From a bacterium (GTDB lineage Bacteria > Patescibacteriota > Minisyncoccia > Phycocordibacterales > VMEP01), in NCBI GenBank assembly GCA_030699625.1, contig JAUYLU010000053.1:1-8624 (forward strand): a stretch of DNA of 8,624 nucleotides. The letters are read 5' to 3'. The notes beneath the pieces were generated by a model, which worked only from the letters and a program-made list of their open reading frames with translations, did no database searches and was not told where the DNA came from. How positions within the stretch are numbered: the stretch's first letter is position 1; every line of letters begins with the position of its first letter. A program made the translations under genes and the position numbers. Positions 1-6,384 of this stretch are shown here, one piece after another.

Positions 1-66
1 CGGCTGCTGGGCAAGGGCGAGGAACGGGACGAGCGAGAGGGCGGAAAAAACGATTGCCTTTTTCAT
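1..66 (-). CDS. Partial secreted protein: N-terminal signal peptide only
   Basis: Only the first 22 codons are in the window; the gene continues past the left edge. The translation starts MKKAIVFSALSLVPFLALAQ and has the shape of a Sec signal peptide: two lysines, a hydrophobic core of about 15 residues, and an A-L-A signal peptidase I site near residue 19. An AGGAAG Shine-Dalgarno lies at 71-76, 4 nt before the ATG. The gene lies downstream of two pilin genes on the same strand, after a 111-nt AT-rich gap. A third pilin-like protein or another exported protein of the same system is the natural guess, but the mature part is not visible, so no function is assigned. Confidence 0.75.
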   Translation of the reverse strand, partial: MKKAIVFSALSLVPFLALAQQP

Positions 67-92
67 TTATCTTCCTAAATTTTTATGATTAA

Positions 93-121
93 ACAATAGC
101 ATATTTTTTCTTAATCAATCC
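93..121 (-). promoter_or_regulatory. Candidate promoter for the left-edge secreted gene
   Basis: Read on the minus strand there is an extended -10, TGCTATTGT (TATTGT at 98-93 with TG at 101-100). A weak -35 (GGATTG, 121-116) lies 17 nt upstream. The predicted start near 86 leaves a leader of about 20 nt containing the AGGAAG Shine-Dalgarno. The 67-177 spacer is strongly AT-rich and I see no convincing terminator in it, so read-through from the pilin genes remains possible. Confidence 0.4.
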
Positions 122-177
122 ATCCTTTCAATAGAATTTTGAACACGTCCTATATTCTAAAAATTTTGGCAGCTGAA

Positions 178-537
178 TTATTTGAGGAGGTTGGTAAGCG
201 TCCCCTCGATGGCGAGCTGGATTCCCTTGGCGCCAATCAAGAGCGCCACCCCGATGATGGTGTAGAAGAACGTCGTTTTCGCTTTGGAGAGCTCCTCGGG
301 CTTCCCCTGCGCTTTCACGAAGAGAAACCCCGACCAGATGATGAAGATGACCGCCACGTACGTGCCCAAGGTGACCACGATGTCGAGGAGTTTGCCGATG
401 AGCTGCTCGAGGGTGTTGATGCCGCGCAGGGGGTTCTGAAGCTTCACTCCGGGCGTATCGAACCCCGTATCCGCAAAAGTGAACAACGGCAAAAGGAGCG
501 CAAAAAAGCCGTAAAAAAATTTCGGAAGACGTTTCAT
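178..537 (-). CDS. T4SS-type pilin (TrbC/VirB2-like), pilin 2
   Basis: A 119-residue small exported membrane protein. Residues 1-22 form a signal peptide (MKRLPKFF, a hydrophobic run, likely cut after F-T-F-A). Two transmembrane helices follow at about 51-74 and 89-108, joined by a short polar, lysine-containing loop (KAQGKPEELSKAK). This is the architecture of TrbC/VirB2-type pilins and of the T4SS pilin family common next to one another in Parcubacteria. The ATG at 537 was chosen because the signal peptide begins there; longer reading of the frame only adds a non-signal stretch starting with TTG. No Shine-Dalgarno is placed for this ATG. Instead the start overlaps the stop of a tiny upstream ORF, which suggests translational coupling. 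Likely role: a subunit of a pilus or secretion/DNA-uptake apparatus in the envelope. The exact machine cannot be told from this window. Confidence 0.85.
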   Translation of the reverse strand: MKRLPKFFYGFFALLLPLFTFADTGFDTPGVKLQNPLRGINTLEQLIGKLLDIVVTLGTYVAVIFIIWSGFLFVKAQGKPEELSKAKTTFFYTIIGVALLIGAKGIQLAIEGTLTNLLK

Positions 538-557
538 CAAGTAAAGTATAGGACCAT
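537..557 (-). CDS. Possible six-codon coupling mini-ORF (MVLYFT)
   Basis: A perfect GGAGGT Shine-Dalgarno (571-566) lies inside the last two Gly codons of pilin 1. Eight nucleotides after it is an ATG (557-555) that opens a six-codon frame, M-V-L-Y-F-T, ending in TGA at 539-537. The last base of that TGA is the A of the pilin 2 ATG (a UGAUG junction). The mini-ORF is the only start codon at a normal distance from this Shine-Dalgarno. It could therefore load ribosomes that re-initiate on pilin 2. This is inference from spacing; the arrangement might be accidental. Confidence 0.4.
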   Translation of the reverse strand: MVLYFT

Positions 558-562
558 AACGG

Positions 563-931
563 TCAACCTCCAAGGAAGAGCGGCCCCTGATAGCCGAGCA
601 TTTTGATGATGAGCGAGACGAGGAGCCACGCCGAGAACATAAGCACGAAGCCGATGACTATCTTCATGAAAATACCCTTGGCCTTGCTCCGGGCGCTCGG
701 GTCGCCGCCGCTCATCACGAAGAGCCACCCCACGTAGGCGAAGCCGATGGCGGCGGCGAAGGAGCCAATAGTGATGAGGAACTTGACGATGTTGTTCGCC
801 ATCTTGACGAGGTCATTGAAGCCGCACGCCTGTTCCGGCGGAGGGCCGCCGCAGGGAATGATGTCGATGGCGGCATATGCCGCCATCGGCAGAAACAAGA
901 AGAGGGAGATGATCGCGAGTCTTTTCGTCAT
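563..931 (-). CDS. T4SS-type pilin (TrbC/VirB2-like), pilin 1
   Basis: A 122-residue protein starting MTKRLAIISLFLFLPMAAYA, a clear signal peptide with an A-Y-A cleavage site after residue 20. The mature N-terminus holds two cysteines (C27, C36) around a G-P-P-P stretch, which could form a disulfide outside the membrane. Two transmembrane helices follow, at about 47-72 and 86-109, separated by a polar loop (GGDPSARSKAKG). This matches the small pilin family of Parcubacteria. The frame remains open upstream, but the ATG at 931 was chosen because the signal peptide starts there and because it forms a 4-nt ATGA overlap with the stop of the solute-binding protein gene. No strong Shine-Dalgarno precedes it, so termination-reinitiation is likely. 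The final Gly-Gly codons double as the Shine-Dalgarno for what follows. Confidence 0.87.
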   Translation of the reverse strand: MTKRLAIISLFLFLPMAAYAAIDIIPCGGPPPEQACGFNDLVKMANNIVKFLITIGSFAAAIGFAYVGWLFVMSGGDPSARSKAKGIFMKIVIGFVLMFSAWLLVSLIIKMLGYQGPLFLGG

Positions 932-2229
932 GGCTGTTCTAAAAGCCGCTCGAGCTCGTCGCGGGCGGCGGTAAGCGCCTCGCTCACCCGGTATTTGCCC
1001 GAAGTGATGTTCCCCACCATCTCCTCGAATATCCGGTCGGTCTCCGCGGGCGACGGGTCGAGCCACCCGCGCGCGGTGAGGGCGCTCTCGTAGAAGATGG
1101 CGAGATACGGGTCTTTCGGCGTCGCGCCGAGGAGGCCTCGGCGCGCGGGAGACAGATGGCGCTTCTCGGCGAGCGCCGCCGCCCTGTCCGCCGAAGCGAT
1201 GAGCCCCGCGGCATAGAAGGCCGCCCGGGGGTTTTGCGAGGCCCTGGTAATGGCGAGCGCTTCGACGCGGCCGAAGTTCACCCGCGTCTTCGCCCCCCGC
1301 ACCTGCGGCACCCGGGCCACGTCGAAATTGAGATGGGGATTCCGCGCGCGCATGTCGAGGAATTCCGAGGCGTAGCCGAAATAGACGGCCGACTTACCAG
1401 CCGCGAAGGCCTGCCGCGACGGCGCGAGCGAGCGGTTCCACGAATACGTCGGTTTCGCGGGGTCAGAGAACCCGACGAAGAAACGGAGCGACGATTCGCC
1501 CGGCTGCACCGCTCCCGCGCCGTCGAGAAGCGTGCTCGCCGGCCTTCCCGCTTCGTCCCTCGCGACGATGGGGTTTCCGAGCTGGAGCATGAGCATGGCG
1601 ATGATGTCTTTCGCGTGGTGCACGTTCGCGAACTCGCCGAGCGAGACGGCGCTCTGCCGCACGTTCCCCGCCCCGTCCCTCTTGGTGAGCTTCGACGGGA
1701 GGACGAGGAACTCTTCCCAGAGCGCGGGCGGGTTCGCGATGCCCTCCGTGGCGAAGAGGTCGCGGTTCCAGTACATCACCATGGGGTCGACGACGACGGG
1801 AAGGCCGAGGGCGCCCGAAGGCGTGAGGTAAAGCTCGCCTTCCTCGACGTACGAATCCTTGAACTCCCGCTCGGAAAAGCTTTCGTACGGAATGGCGAAC
1901 ACCTTGTCTTCGTACTTCAGGATGTAGTCCTGCGGCAGGAAGAAAAGGTCGGGACCGCGCCGCGCCGCGAGCGCCTCGATGAATTCGTCATCGAAGGTGG
2001 CGGCCGATTTCTCGACGTACGAGAGCTTGAGACCGGTTTCTTCCCTCATGATCTCATCGAGCACGGATTCGAGCGCCGCGGCGGGCATGGTGCCCCACAT
2101 GACGACGTTCCCCGTCACTTCGTCGCCCTTCTGGAATATGGGAATGAGGCCCGCGAAGGCGAAAATGGCGACCACGGCGAAGAAGCCGAAGACCGCGAGC
2201 AGTGTCATTTGAAAGGTGGAGCTTTTCAT
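928..2229 (-). CDS. Membrane-anchored extracellular solute-binding protein (family 1-like)
   Basis: A 433-residue protein with one N-terminal hydrophobic helix (residues 8-30) and no lipobox cysteine, so it is probably anchored by an uncleaved helix rather than lipidated. The rest resembles family 1 (MalE-like) substrate-binding proteins: an opening strand (VVMWGTMP, 42-49), the G-P-D-L-F-F-L-P segment near 92-99, the P-M-V-M-Y-W-N-R-D hinge motif near 149-158, and a late W-N-R-S-L...A-F-A-A-G-K motif typical of the ligand cleft. No ABC permease or ATPase gene lies beside it. The 3' end overlaps pilin 1 by 4 nt, so it is probably the first gene of a pilus or envelope operon, and its ligand may not be an imported sugar. 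Start at 2229 is the first ATG and is not backed by a Shine-Dalgarno; M8 is an alternative. Confidence 0.82.
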   Translation of the reverse strand: MKSSTFQMTLLAVFGFFAVVAIFAFAGLIPIFQKGDEVTGNVVMWGTMPAAALESVLDEIMREETGLKLSYVEKSAATFDDEFIEALAARRGPDLFFLPQDYILKYEDKVFAIPYESFSEREFKDSYVEEGELYLTPSGALGLPVVVDPMVMYWNRDLFATEGIANPPALWEEFLVLPSKLTKRDGAGNVRQSAVSLGEFANVHHAKDIIAMLMLQLGNPIVARDEAGRPASTLLDGAGAVQPGESSLRFFVGFSDPAKPTYSWNRSLAPSRQAFAAGKSAVYFGYASEFLDMRARNPHLNFDVARVPQVRGAKTRVNFGRVEALAITRASQNPRAAFYAAGLIASADRAAALAEKRHLSPARRGLLGATPKDPYLAIFYESALTARGWLDPSPAETDRIFEEMVGNITSGKYRVSEALTAARDELERLLEQP

Positions 2230-2450
2230 GATTGATTTTTAAGGAGTGAAACGACTATATGAGTACATAATAATCAGTTCGCTCGGTCAAAATGTAAAAA
2301 CTATTTTCCATTTTTCTCTCGCTGCTGATTATAAAAATCATCACCCCTCACTTGGTTCGCAGAGATATCACAGAGGTAAAAGCGAGCAAGAGAACCATTC
2401 AGGAAGCCAAGTGAGGGGTAAGAAAATATATTCGCAGAGCTCATTATTTT
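2230..2450. other. 221-nt AT-rich spacer upstream of the solute-binding operon
   Basis: No gene is supported here. On the minus strand a TTGACC box (2290-2285) could be the -35 of the solute-binding gene, but no good -10 lies at 16-18 nt; TATGTA (2269-2264) at 15 nt is the best available, so the promoter is uncertain. The plus strand has an isolated AAGGAG near 2241 without a plausible reading frame after it. The main structure is the separate inverted repeat at 2343-2419. Confidence 0.5.
2343..2419. repeat. Isolated 77-nt element with 13-bp perfect inverted repeat
   Basis: ACCCCTCACTTGG (2343-2355) and CCAAGTGAGGGGT (2407-2419) are perfect inverted copies. In plus-strand RNA the helix gains a U-G and a U-A pair inward. 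The 47-51-nt interior also holds GGTTC/GAACC (2354-2358 / 2392-2396), which would compete with the inner end of the long stem. No U-run directly follows either arm, so it is a poor terminator. Possibilities are a small RNA, a MITE-like remnant (no target duplication seen) or a binding site. It is not a recognisable tRNA despite its length. Confidence 0.6.
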
Positions 2451-2978
2451 CTACAGGCGCCTGAAAAGGATGCCGTAGTGGTATTCGCCGGCGGACACCT
2501 CCTTCGCTTCGGCGAAGCCGTTATTCAAAAATATTCTCCGGGCGTCGGCGGGACGCACCACCGCCGCTTCTTTCGGACCGAGCCCGCCGTACGAGCCCGA
2601 CCATTCAATGACAAGGCAGAGGCCGTTCGGCCGGAGGATGCGCGCCGCCTCCTTCGCTATCTGCTCCTTATGCTCAGTCTGGAAGAGGATGTTCGAGACG
2701 AGCACCCGGTCGACCGAGCGGTCGGCGAGCTTCGAGCCCTTGGGCTCCTCGATGTCGCCCCAGACGATCTCGATGTTGTGCACCCTCTCGCGGGCGGCTT
2801 CCCGTTTGACGGTCTCAAGGAGGTCCTTCTGGACGTCGACGGCGTATACCCGCCCCGAGCCCACCCGCCGCGCCATGGGAATGGCATAGGCGCCGCTCCC
2901 CGCCCCGAAATCAGCGACATGCATGCCCTCGTCAAGGGAAAATTCCTTTATGGTCGCGAGCGGATCGGCGAACGCCAT
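2451..2978 (-). CDS. Class I SAM-dependent methyltransferase
   Basis: A 175-residue Rossmann-fold methyltransferase. Motif I is V-A-D-F-G-A-G-S-G-A-Y (21-31), which binds the SAM methionine and adenosine part. The acidic residue ending strand beta2 is D48 (V-Y-A-V-D). D75 in W-G-D-I is the adenine-contacting position, and R-V-L-V-S-N-I-L (91-98) is motif IV. The layout and the late L-R-P-N-G (115-119) resemble UbiE/Methyltransf_11-type enzymes. There is no substrate-recognition domain, so the substrate (small molecule, lipid or protein) cannot be named. At 175 aa it is a compact version of the fold. It follows gyrA on the same strand after an 81-nt spacer. The ATG at 2978 has no Shine-Dalgarno but sits 6 nt after a TATACT box. 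Confidence 0.85.
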   Translation of the reverse strand: MAFADPLATIKEFSLDEGMHVADFGAGSGAYAIPMARRVGSGRVYAVDVQKDLLETVKREAARERVHNIEIVWGDIEEPKGSKLADRSVDRVLVSNILFQTEHKEQIAKEAARILRPNGLCLVIEWSGSYGGLGPKEAAVVRPADARRIFLNNGFAEAKEVSAGEYHYGILFRRL

Positions 2979-2984
2979 TATTTT

Positions 2985-2990
2985 AGTATA
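2985..2990 (-). promoter_or_regulatory. -10 box giving a possible leaderless methyltransferase mRNA
   Basis: TATACT (minus strand 2990-2985) is followed by AAAATA and then the ATG at 2978. A start 7 nt after the box would fall on the A of the ATG. There is no recognisable -35; the upstream DNA is the heptamer repeat. The evidence is therefore only the near-consensus hexamer, its exact spacing and the missing Shine-Dalgarno. Confidence 0.4.
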
Positions 2991-3014
2991 TAGGAGTTAG
3001 GAGTTAGGAGTTAG
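2991..3014. repeat. Heptamer tandem repeat TAGGAGT x3.4
   Basis: Three exact tandem copies of TAGGAGT plus TAG lie directly upstream of the methyltransferase -10. The array sits where a -35 would be expected. Heptamer arrays of this kind recall the short tandemly repeated repetitive sequences of cyanobacteria. No function is visible. Confidence 0.9.
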
Positions 3015-3040
3015 TGAATTCCCACTACCCCCACTATCAG

Positions 3041-3057
3041 CTAAAAACTAAAAACTA
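3041..3057. repeat. Heptamer tandem repeat CTAAAAA x2.4
   Basis: Two exact copies of CTAAAAA plus CTA end 2 nt before the gyrA stop codon. A small TAGTG/CACTA inverted repeat (3012-3016 / 3023-3027) lies between this array and the TAGGAGT array. There is no clear terminator for gyrA. Confidence 0.8.
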
Positions 3058-3059
3058 CC

Positions 3060-5516
3060 CTACAGGCAGGCGAGCGACGCGATGCCGTCACCGTCGCGGA
3101 GCTTCATGATGCGCACGCCCTGCGTCTGCCGCCCGAGGGAAGGCACGCTCTCGAACGGCACCCGAACCACCTGGCTTTTTTTCGACATGGCGATGAGCTC
3201 CTTCGTCTCGGGCGATACCACGCTCGCCGCCACGAGCTTCCCCGTCTTCGGGGTGATCTTCATGGTTTTGATGCCCGAGCCGCCGCGCTTCTGCACCTTG
3301 TACTCCTTGAGCTTCGTTTTCTTGCCGTAGCCGTTGGTCGACATCACCAAGAACTCGCCGTCCTTCGCGGCGGCCTTCACTACGTCGGCCCCGACGAGGG
3401 CGTCTTGCTTTTTAAGCGTCATGGCCTTCACCCCCGCGGCGGTCCGTCCCATCTCGCGCACGTCCCCCTCCCTGAAGCGGATGGACTGGCCGCCGTCGGT
3501 CGCGAGCAGTATCCCGTCCCCTTTCTCGGTGAAGAGCGTGGCAAAGAGCTCATCGCCCGGGCGCAACTTGAGGGCGATGAGGCCGCTCCGGCGCACGTCC
3601 TTGAAGGAGTCCGCCGCCACCTTCTTGATGACCCCGCGTTTGGTGATCATCACGAGCGAGAGCTTCAAGTCTTTCTGCTTCTTCGGCATCGGCAGGATGG
3701 ACGTGACCCGCTCGTCGCCTGCGAGCGGGAGATAGTTCATGATGGACTTTCCCCTCGTGGCGCGGCGCGCTTCCGGGATCTCCCACATCTTCATCTGGTA
3801 GGCCTTGCCGCGGTCGGTGAAGAAAAGGAGGTCCGAGTGGGTGCTCGTATGGAACAGGATGCGCACGAAATCTTCCTCCTTGGTGTCGAGATCGACGACG
3901 CCGATGCCGCCGCGCTTCTGGGTGCGGTATTCGGAAGGGTCGGTGCGCTTCACGTAGCCGCCCGAGGTGAAGACGAGCACCGATTCCTTGTCGGCCACGA
4001 GGTCTTCGTCGGAGAGGATCTTCACCCCGCCTTTCACCACCCGCGTCTTCCGCAGGTCGCCGTATTTCTGCTTGATGTCGGCGAGCTCGTCCTTAATGGC
4101 TTTCAATATTTTCTTCGGGCTCTTGAGAAGGTCCTCGAGCGTCCCGATAAGCGCCTGCGTCTCCTTGAGCTCATCCTCGATCTTCTTCCTTTCTAAGCCG
4201 GCGAGCTTTTGGAGCTTCATCTCGAGGATGGCCGCGGCCTGGGCGTCCGAGAACTTGAAATCCTTCTTCAAATTGGCGTGGGCGGTCGGCGTGTCCTTCG
4301 AGCCCTTGATGCACTTGATGATCTGGTCGATGTGGTCGAGCGCCTTGGTGAGACCGATGAGGATATGCTCGCGCTCCTTCGCCTTCTTCAGGTCGAATTC
4401 CGTGCGGCGGCGCACCACCGTGATGCGGTGCTTCACGAACTCGGTGAGCATGCCCTTGAGCGAGAGCGTCTCCGGCGTGCCGTCGACGAGGGCGAGCATG
4501 TTGAAATGGAAGGTCGTCTCGAGCTCGGTGTGCTTGTAGAGGTAATTGAGCACTTTCTCGGGCGCGGCGCCCTGCTTCAGCTCCACCACGATCCTGATGT
4601 CCTTGGTGGACTCGTCGCGCAGGTCGCGGATGCCTTCGAGCTTCTTCTCGTGCACGAGGTCGGCGATCTTGACGATAAGGTCGGCCTTGTTCACGCGGTA
4701 CGGGATGGACGAGACGACGATCTCGTACTGGCCGTTCTTCTTCTCGACGATCTCGGCCTCGCCGCGCGTGATGACGCCGCCGCGCCCCGAGGCGTAGGCG
4801 TGCCGAAGGTCGCTCGCGCCGAAGACGATGCCGCCCGTTGGGAAGTCGGGCCCCTGCACGAACTCGGTGAGCTCTTCGGTCGAGGCCTCGGGATTGTCGA
4901 TGAGATGGGTGGTCGCGTCCACCACTTCGCCCAAGTTGTGCGGCGGGATGGAGGTGGCCATGCCGACGGCGATGCCGAGCGTGCCGTTCAAGAGAAGGTT
5001 GGGAACCGCCGTGGGAAGGACCACGGGCTCCTTCCTCGTCGAGTCGTAGTTTGGCCGCCATTCGACGGTCTCCTTGTCGAGGTCCCGAAGAAGTTCCGCG
5101 GCTATCTTCGACATCTTAGCCTCGGTGTAGCGGTAGGCGGCCGCCGAGTCGCCGTCGACGGAGCCGAAGTTCCCCTGCCCGATGACGAGCGGGTAGCGCA
5201 TGGAAAAATCCTGGGCCATTTTGACGAGCGAATCGTAGACGGCGGTGTCGCCGTGCGGATGATACTTGCCGAGCACGTCGCCGATAATAGTCGCCGACTT
5301 TCTCGGCTTCGAATTGGCGTAAAGACCAAGCTCCTGCATCGAGTAGAGAATGCGCCGGTGCACGGGCTTGAGGCCGTCCCTGACGTCGGGAAGGGCCCGG
5401 GCGGTGATGACCGACATGGCGTAGTCGAGGTACGACTCCTTCATCTCGGAGCTGATGTTCACCCCCACGATATTCTGCTGTTTCGGCCGGTCCTCGGCCG
5501 CTTCCTTTTGGGCCAT
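3060..5516 (-). CDS. gyrA: DNA gyrase subunit A
   Basis: An 818-residue type IIA topoisomerase subunit, close in length to Bacillus GyrA; with GyrB it introduces negative supercoils using ATP. The winged-helix breakage-reunion domain opens with the conserved segment [19 protein letters not shown] (39-57). The quinolone-region motif [12 protein letters not shown] (84-95) has Thr91 where E. coli has Ser83, and Asp95 for Asp87. The catalytic tyrosine is Tyr130 in Y-R-Y-T-E. A tower and coiled-coil region follows (to about 490), then a six-bladed pinwheel-type C-terminal domain. That domain has a GyrA-box-like Q-K-R-G-G-I-G (533-539) and a second Q-K-R-G-G-S-G (742-748). The first box supports GyrA over ParC, although the usual basic sixth residue is Ile. 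There is no acidic C-terminal tail. The ATG at 5516 is preceded by AGGGAG at 7 nt spacing. It lies 76 nt after the MBL-fold gene; gyrB is not in the window. Confidence 0.96.
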   Translation of the reverse strand: MAQKEAAEDRPKQQNIVGVNISSEMKESYLDYAMSVITARALPDVRDGLKPVHRRILYSMQELGLYANSKPRKSATIIGDVLGKYHPHGDTAVYDSLVKMAQDFSMRYPLVIGQGNFGSVDGDSAAAYRYTEAKMSKIAAELLRDLDKETVEWRPNYDSTRKEPVVLPTAVPNLLLNGTLGIAVGMATSIPPHNLGEVVDATTHLIDNPEASTEELTEFVQGPDFPTGGIVFGASDLRHAYASGRGGVITRGEAEIVEKKNGQYEIVVSSIPYRVNKADLIVKIADLVHEKKLEGIRDLRDESTKDIRIVVELKQGAAPEKVLNYLYKHTELETTFHFNMLALVDGTPETLSLKGMLTEFVKHRITVVRRRTEFDLKKAKEREHILIGLTKALDHIDQIIKCIKGSKDTPTAHANLKKDFKFSDAQAAAILEMKLQKLAGLERKKIEDELKETQALIGTLEDLLKSPKKILKAIKDELADIKQKYGDLRKTRVVKGGVKILSDEDLVADKESVLVFTSGGYVKRTDPSEYRTQKRGGIGVVDLDTKEEDFVRILFHTSTHSDLLFFTDRGKAYQMKMWEIPEARRATRGKSIMNYLPLAGDERVTSILPMPKKQKDLKLSLVMITKRGVIKKVAADSFKDVRRSGLIALKLRPGDELFATLFTEKGDGILLATDGGQSIRFREGDVREMGRTAAGVKAMTLKKQDALVGADVVKAAAKDGEFLVMSTNGYGKKTKLKEYKVQKRGGSGIKTMKITPKTGKLVAASVVSPETKELIAMSKKSQVVRVPFESVPSLGRQTQGVRIMKLRDGDGIASLACL

Positions 5517-5528
5517 TATTTACTCCCT

Positions 5529-5556
5529 ACTATATCACAAAAAGGCTTATAAGCAA
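5529..5556 (-). promoter_or_regulatory. Candidate gyrA promoter overlapping its Shine-Dalgarno region
   Basis: On the minus strand, TTGCTT (5556-5551), a 16-nt spacer and an extended -10, TGATATAGT (TATAGT at 5534-5529). The predicted start is near 5522, only about 6 nt before the ATG and downstream of the AGGGAG (5528-5523). If this promoter is used, the transcript would lack the Shine-Dalgarno; read-through mRNA from the MBL gene would keep it. The 10-bp palindrome GCTTATAAGC (5545-5554) lies in the spacer and could be an operator. Confidence 0.45.
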
Positions 5557-5592
5557 AGGATTTTTTGGCGATTTTACCGCCCTGTTAAGCCG

Positions 5593-6264
5593 CTATAAAG
5601 AGGGGATAAGGAGCACGATTTCGCCCTCCCTCCCCTCGAGGTCCTTTTGCTTCACCGTGAGCTTGTCCACGGGGTCCGTTTTCGGCGAGCCGCCTTCTTT
5701 CAAAAACTTTTTGAGCTCCTCGCTTCCTTCTTCGTAGTCCATGGGAATGATGAGCTTCGGTTCGAACGAGACCGCCACCTGATAGGCATCCGCCGGCCCG
5801 AGCGTGCCCTTCCCGCCAATAGGCACGAAGAGAATGTCGACGCCGTCGATGCCCTCGCGCGTCTCGGTCTTGAGCTCTTTCGACGAGAGCGCGCCGAGGA
5901 AGCAGACGTTCATCTTGTCGATGGCAAGCGTATAGATGGTGTTCTGGCGCTTTTCGCCGCCTGCCTGCGCCGCAGAACGTCCCGCCGCGGCAGGCAGGCC
6001 CACCATGGATTCCGAAGGAAAACCCTTGATGAAAATCTCCTTTATCTCGTACTCGCCGGGGCCGTTCGCCACGAAGGGCTCGCGGTCGCCGAACGAGAGA
6101 TTTTCCACGCCGTTGTAGTCCGGATGGTTCACGGTGACGAGGGCGATGTCGGCCCCGAACCGCGACGTTTTGTGCTTCGATTCCTTGGAAATGGGGTTCA
6201 CCGCGAGCGTGGTGTCGCCGAGCTGGAGCTTGAAGAATTGCTTCCCGAGGTAAGTAATGACCAT
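5593..6264 (-). CDS. MBL-fold metallo-hydrolase-like protein with degenerate metal site
   Basis: A 223-residue protein of the metallo-beta-lactamase fold, closest in feel to the Lactamase_B_3/UPF0173 group. The opening M-V-I-T-Y-L-G-K-Q-F-F-K-L and the G-P-G-E-Y-E-I strand (68-74) fit that group. The canonical T-H-x-H-x-D-H is replaced by T-V-N-H-P-D-Y (44-50): one His and the Asp remain, two His are lost. The distal I-P-M-H-Y-type strand reads I-I-P-M-D-Y (172-177). Activity as a normal zinc hydrolase is therefore doubtful; a non-catalytic or altered metal role is possible. Residues 90-103 are an Ala/Gly-rich in-frame insert encoded by a palindromic repeat. The gene lies upstream of gyrA on the same strand and may be co-transcribed with it. 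The start ATG lacks a Shine-Dalgarno and follows a TATACT box by 7 nt. Confidence 0.8.
   Translation of the reverse strand: MVITYLGKQFFKLQLGDTTLAVNPISKESKHKTSRFGADIALVTVNHPDYNGVENLSFGDREPFVANGPGEYEIKEIFIKGFPSESMVGLPAAAGRSAAQAGGEKRQNTIYTLAIDKMNVCFLGALSSKELKTETREGIDGVDILFVPIGGKGTLGPADAYQVAVSFEPKLIIPMDYEEGSEELKKFLKEGGSPKTDPVDKLTVKQKDLEGREGEIVLLIPSL
5959..5999. repeat. Palindromic element inserted in-frame in the MBL gene
   Basis: GCCTGCCTGC (5959-5968) and GCAGGCAGGC (5990-5999) are perfect 10-bp inverted arms around a GC-rich 21-nt centre. The segment encodes residues 89-102, an Ala/Gly-rich stretch, between two well-behaved parts of the fold, and has no stop in the used frame. It recalls Rickettsia palindromic elements that insert in coding genes. 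Whether other copies exist in the genome cannot be seen here. Confidence 0.7.
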
Positions 6265-6271
6265 GGCTAGA

Positions 6272-6280
6272 AGTATAGCA
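6272..6280 (-). promoter_or_regulatory. Extended -10 giving a possible leaderless MBL-gyrA mRNA
   Basis: Minus-strand TGCTATACT (6280-6272) is a near-consensus extended -10 ending 7 nt before the ATG at 6264. The expected start (about 6265) is at or 1 nt before the start codon, and there is no Shine-Dalgarno. The -35 region (ATAAGTT repeats) is poor, as is usual for extended -10 promoters. Confidence 0.5.
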
Positions 6281-6286
6281 AAGTTT

Positions 6287-6370
6287 ATAAGTTGTATAAG
6301 TTACGCTCCGCTTAAGTTAAATAAGTTTACAAATTTATAGACTTTTAACTTATTCGACTTTCAAACTTAT
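6287..6370. repeat. Cluster of five ATAAGTT / AACTTAT motifs between divergent promoters
   Basis: ATAAGTT occurs at 6287-6293, 6296-6302 and 6321-6327, and its complement AACTTAT at 6347-6353 and 6364-6370. Related AAGTT words lie between. The cluster fills the gap between the MBL promoter (minus) and the small-ORF promoter (plus). It may be a degenerate tandem repeat or a multi-site operator for the divergent pair. Confidence 0.6.
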
Positions 6371-6384
6371 TAACTAACATTGAC

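Noticed and set aside
1156..2235. Long plus-strand frame opposite the solute-binding protein gene
   Set aside because: Arg/Glu-rich antisense shadow; the minus-strand protein has clear family motifs.
2343..2419. tRNA gene
   Set aside because: The length is suitable, but the 13-bp end helix and the absence of D, anticodon and T arms rule it out.
2246..2464. 72-codon plus-strand frame in the 2230-2450 spacer
   Set aside because: The GTG start touches the AAGGAG with no spacing, the frame crosses the inverted repeat, and the product resembles no protein.
2991..3057. CRISPR array
   Set aside because: Repeats are 7 nt without spacers; no cas genes are present.
4209..5552. Long open frame on the plus strand, opposite gyrA
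   Set aside because: It is the antisense shadow of gyrA, favoured by GC-rich codons. Its product is a biased Arg/Val/Glu/Leu/His mix without domains.
5565..5585. Terminator between MBL and gyrA
   Set aside because: The GGCG/CGCC stem is short and, on the minus strand, is followed by A residues rather than T residues.
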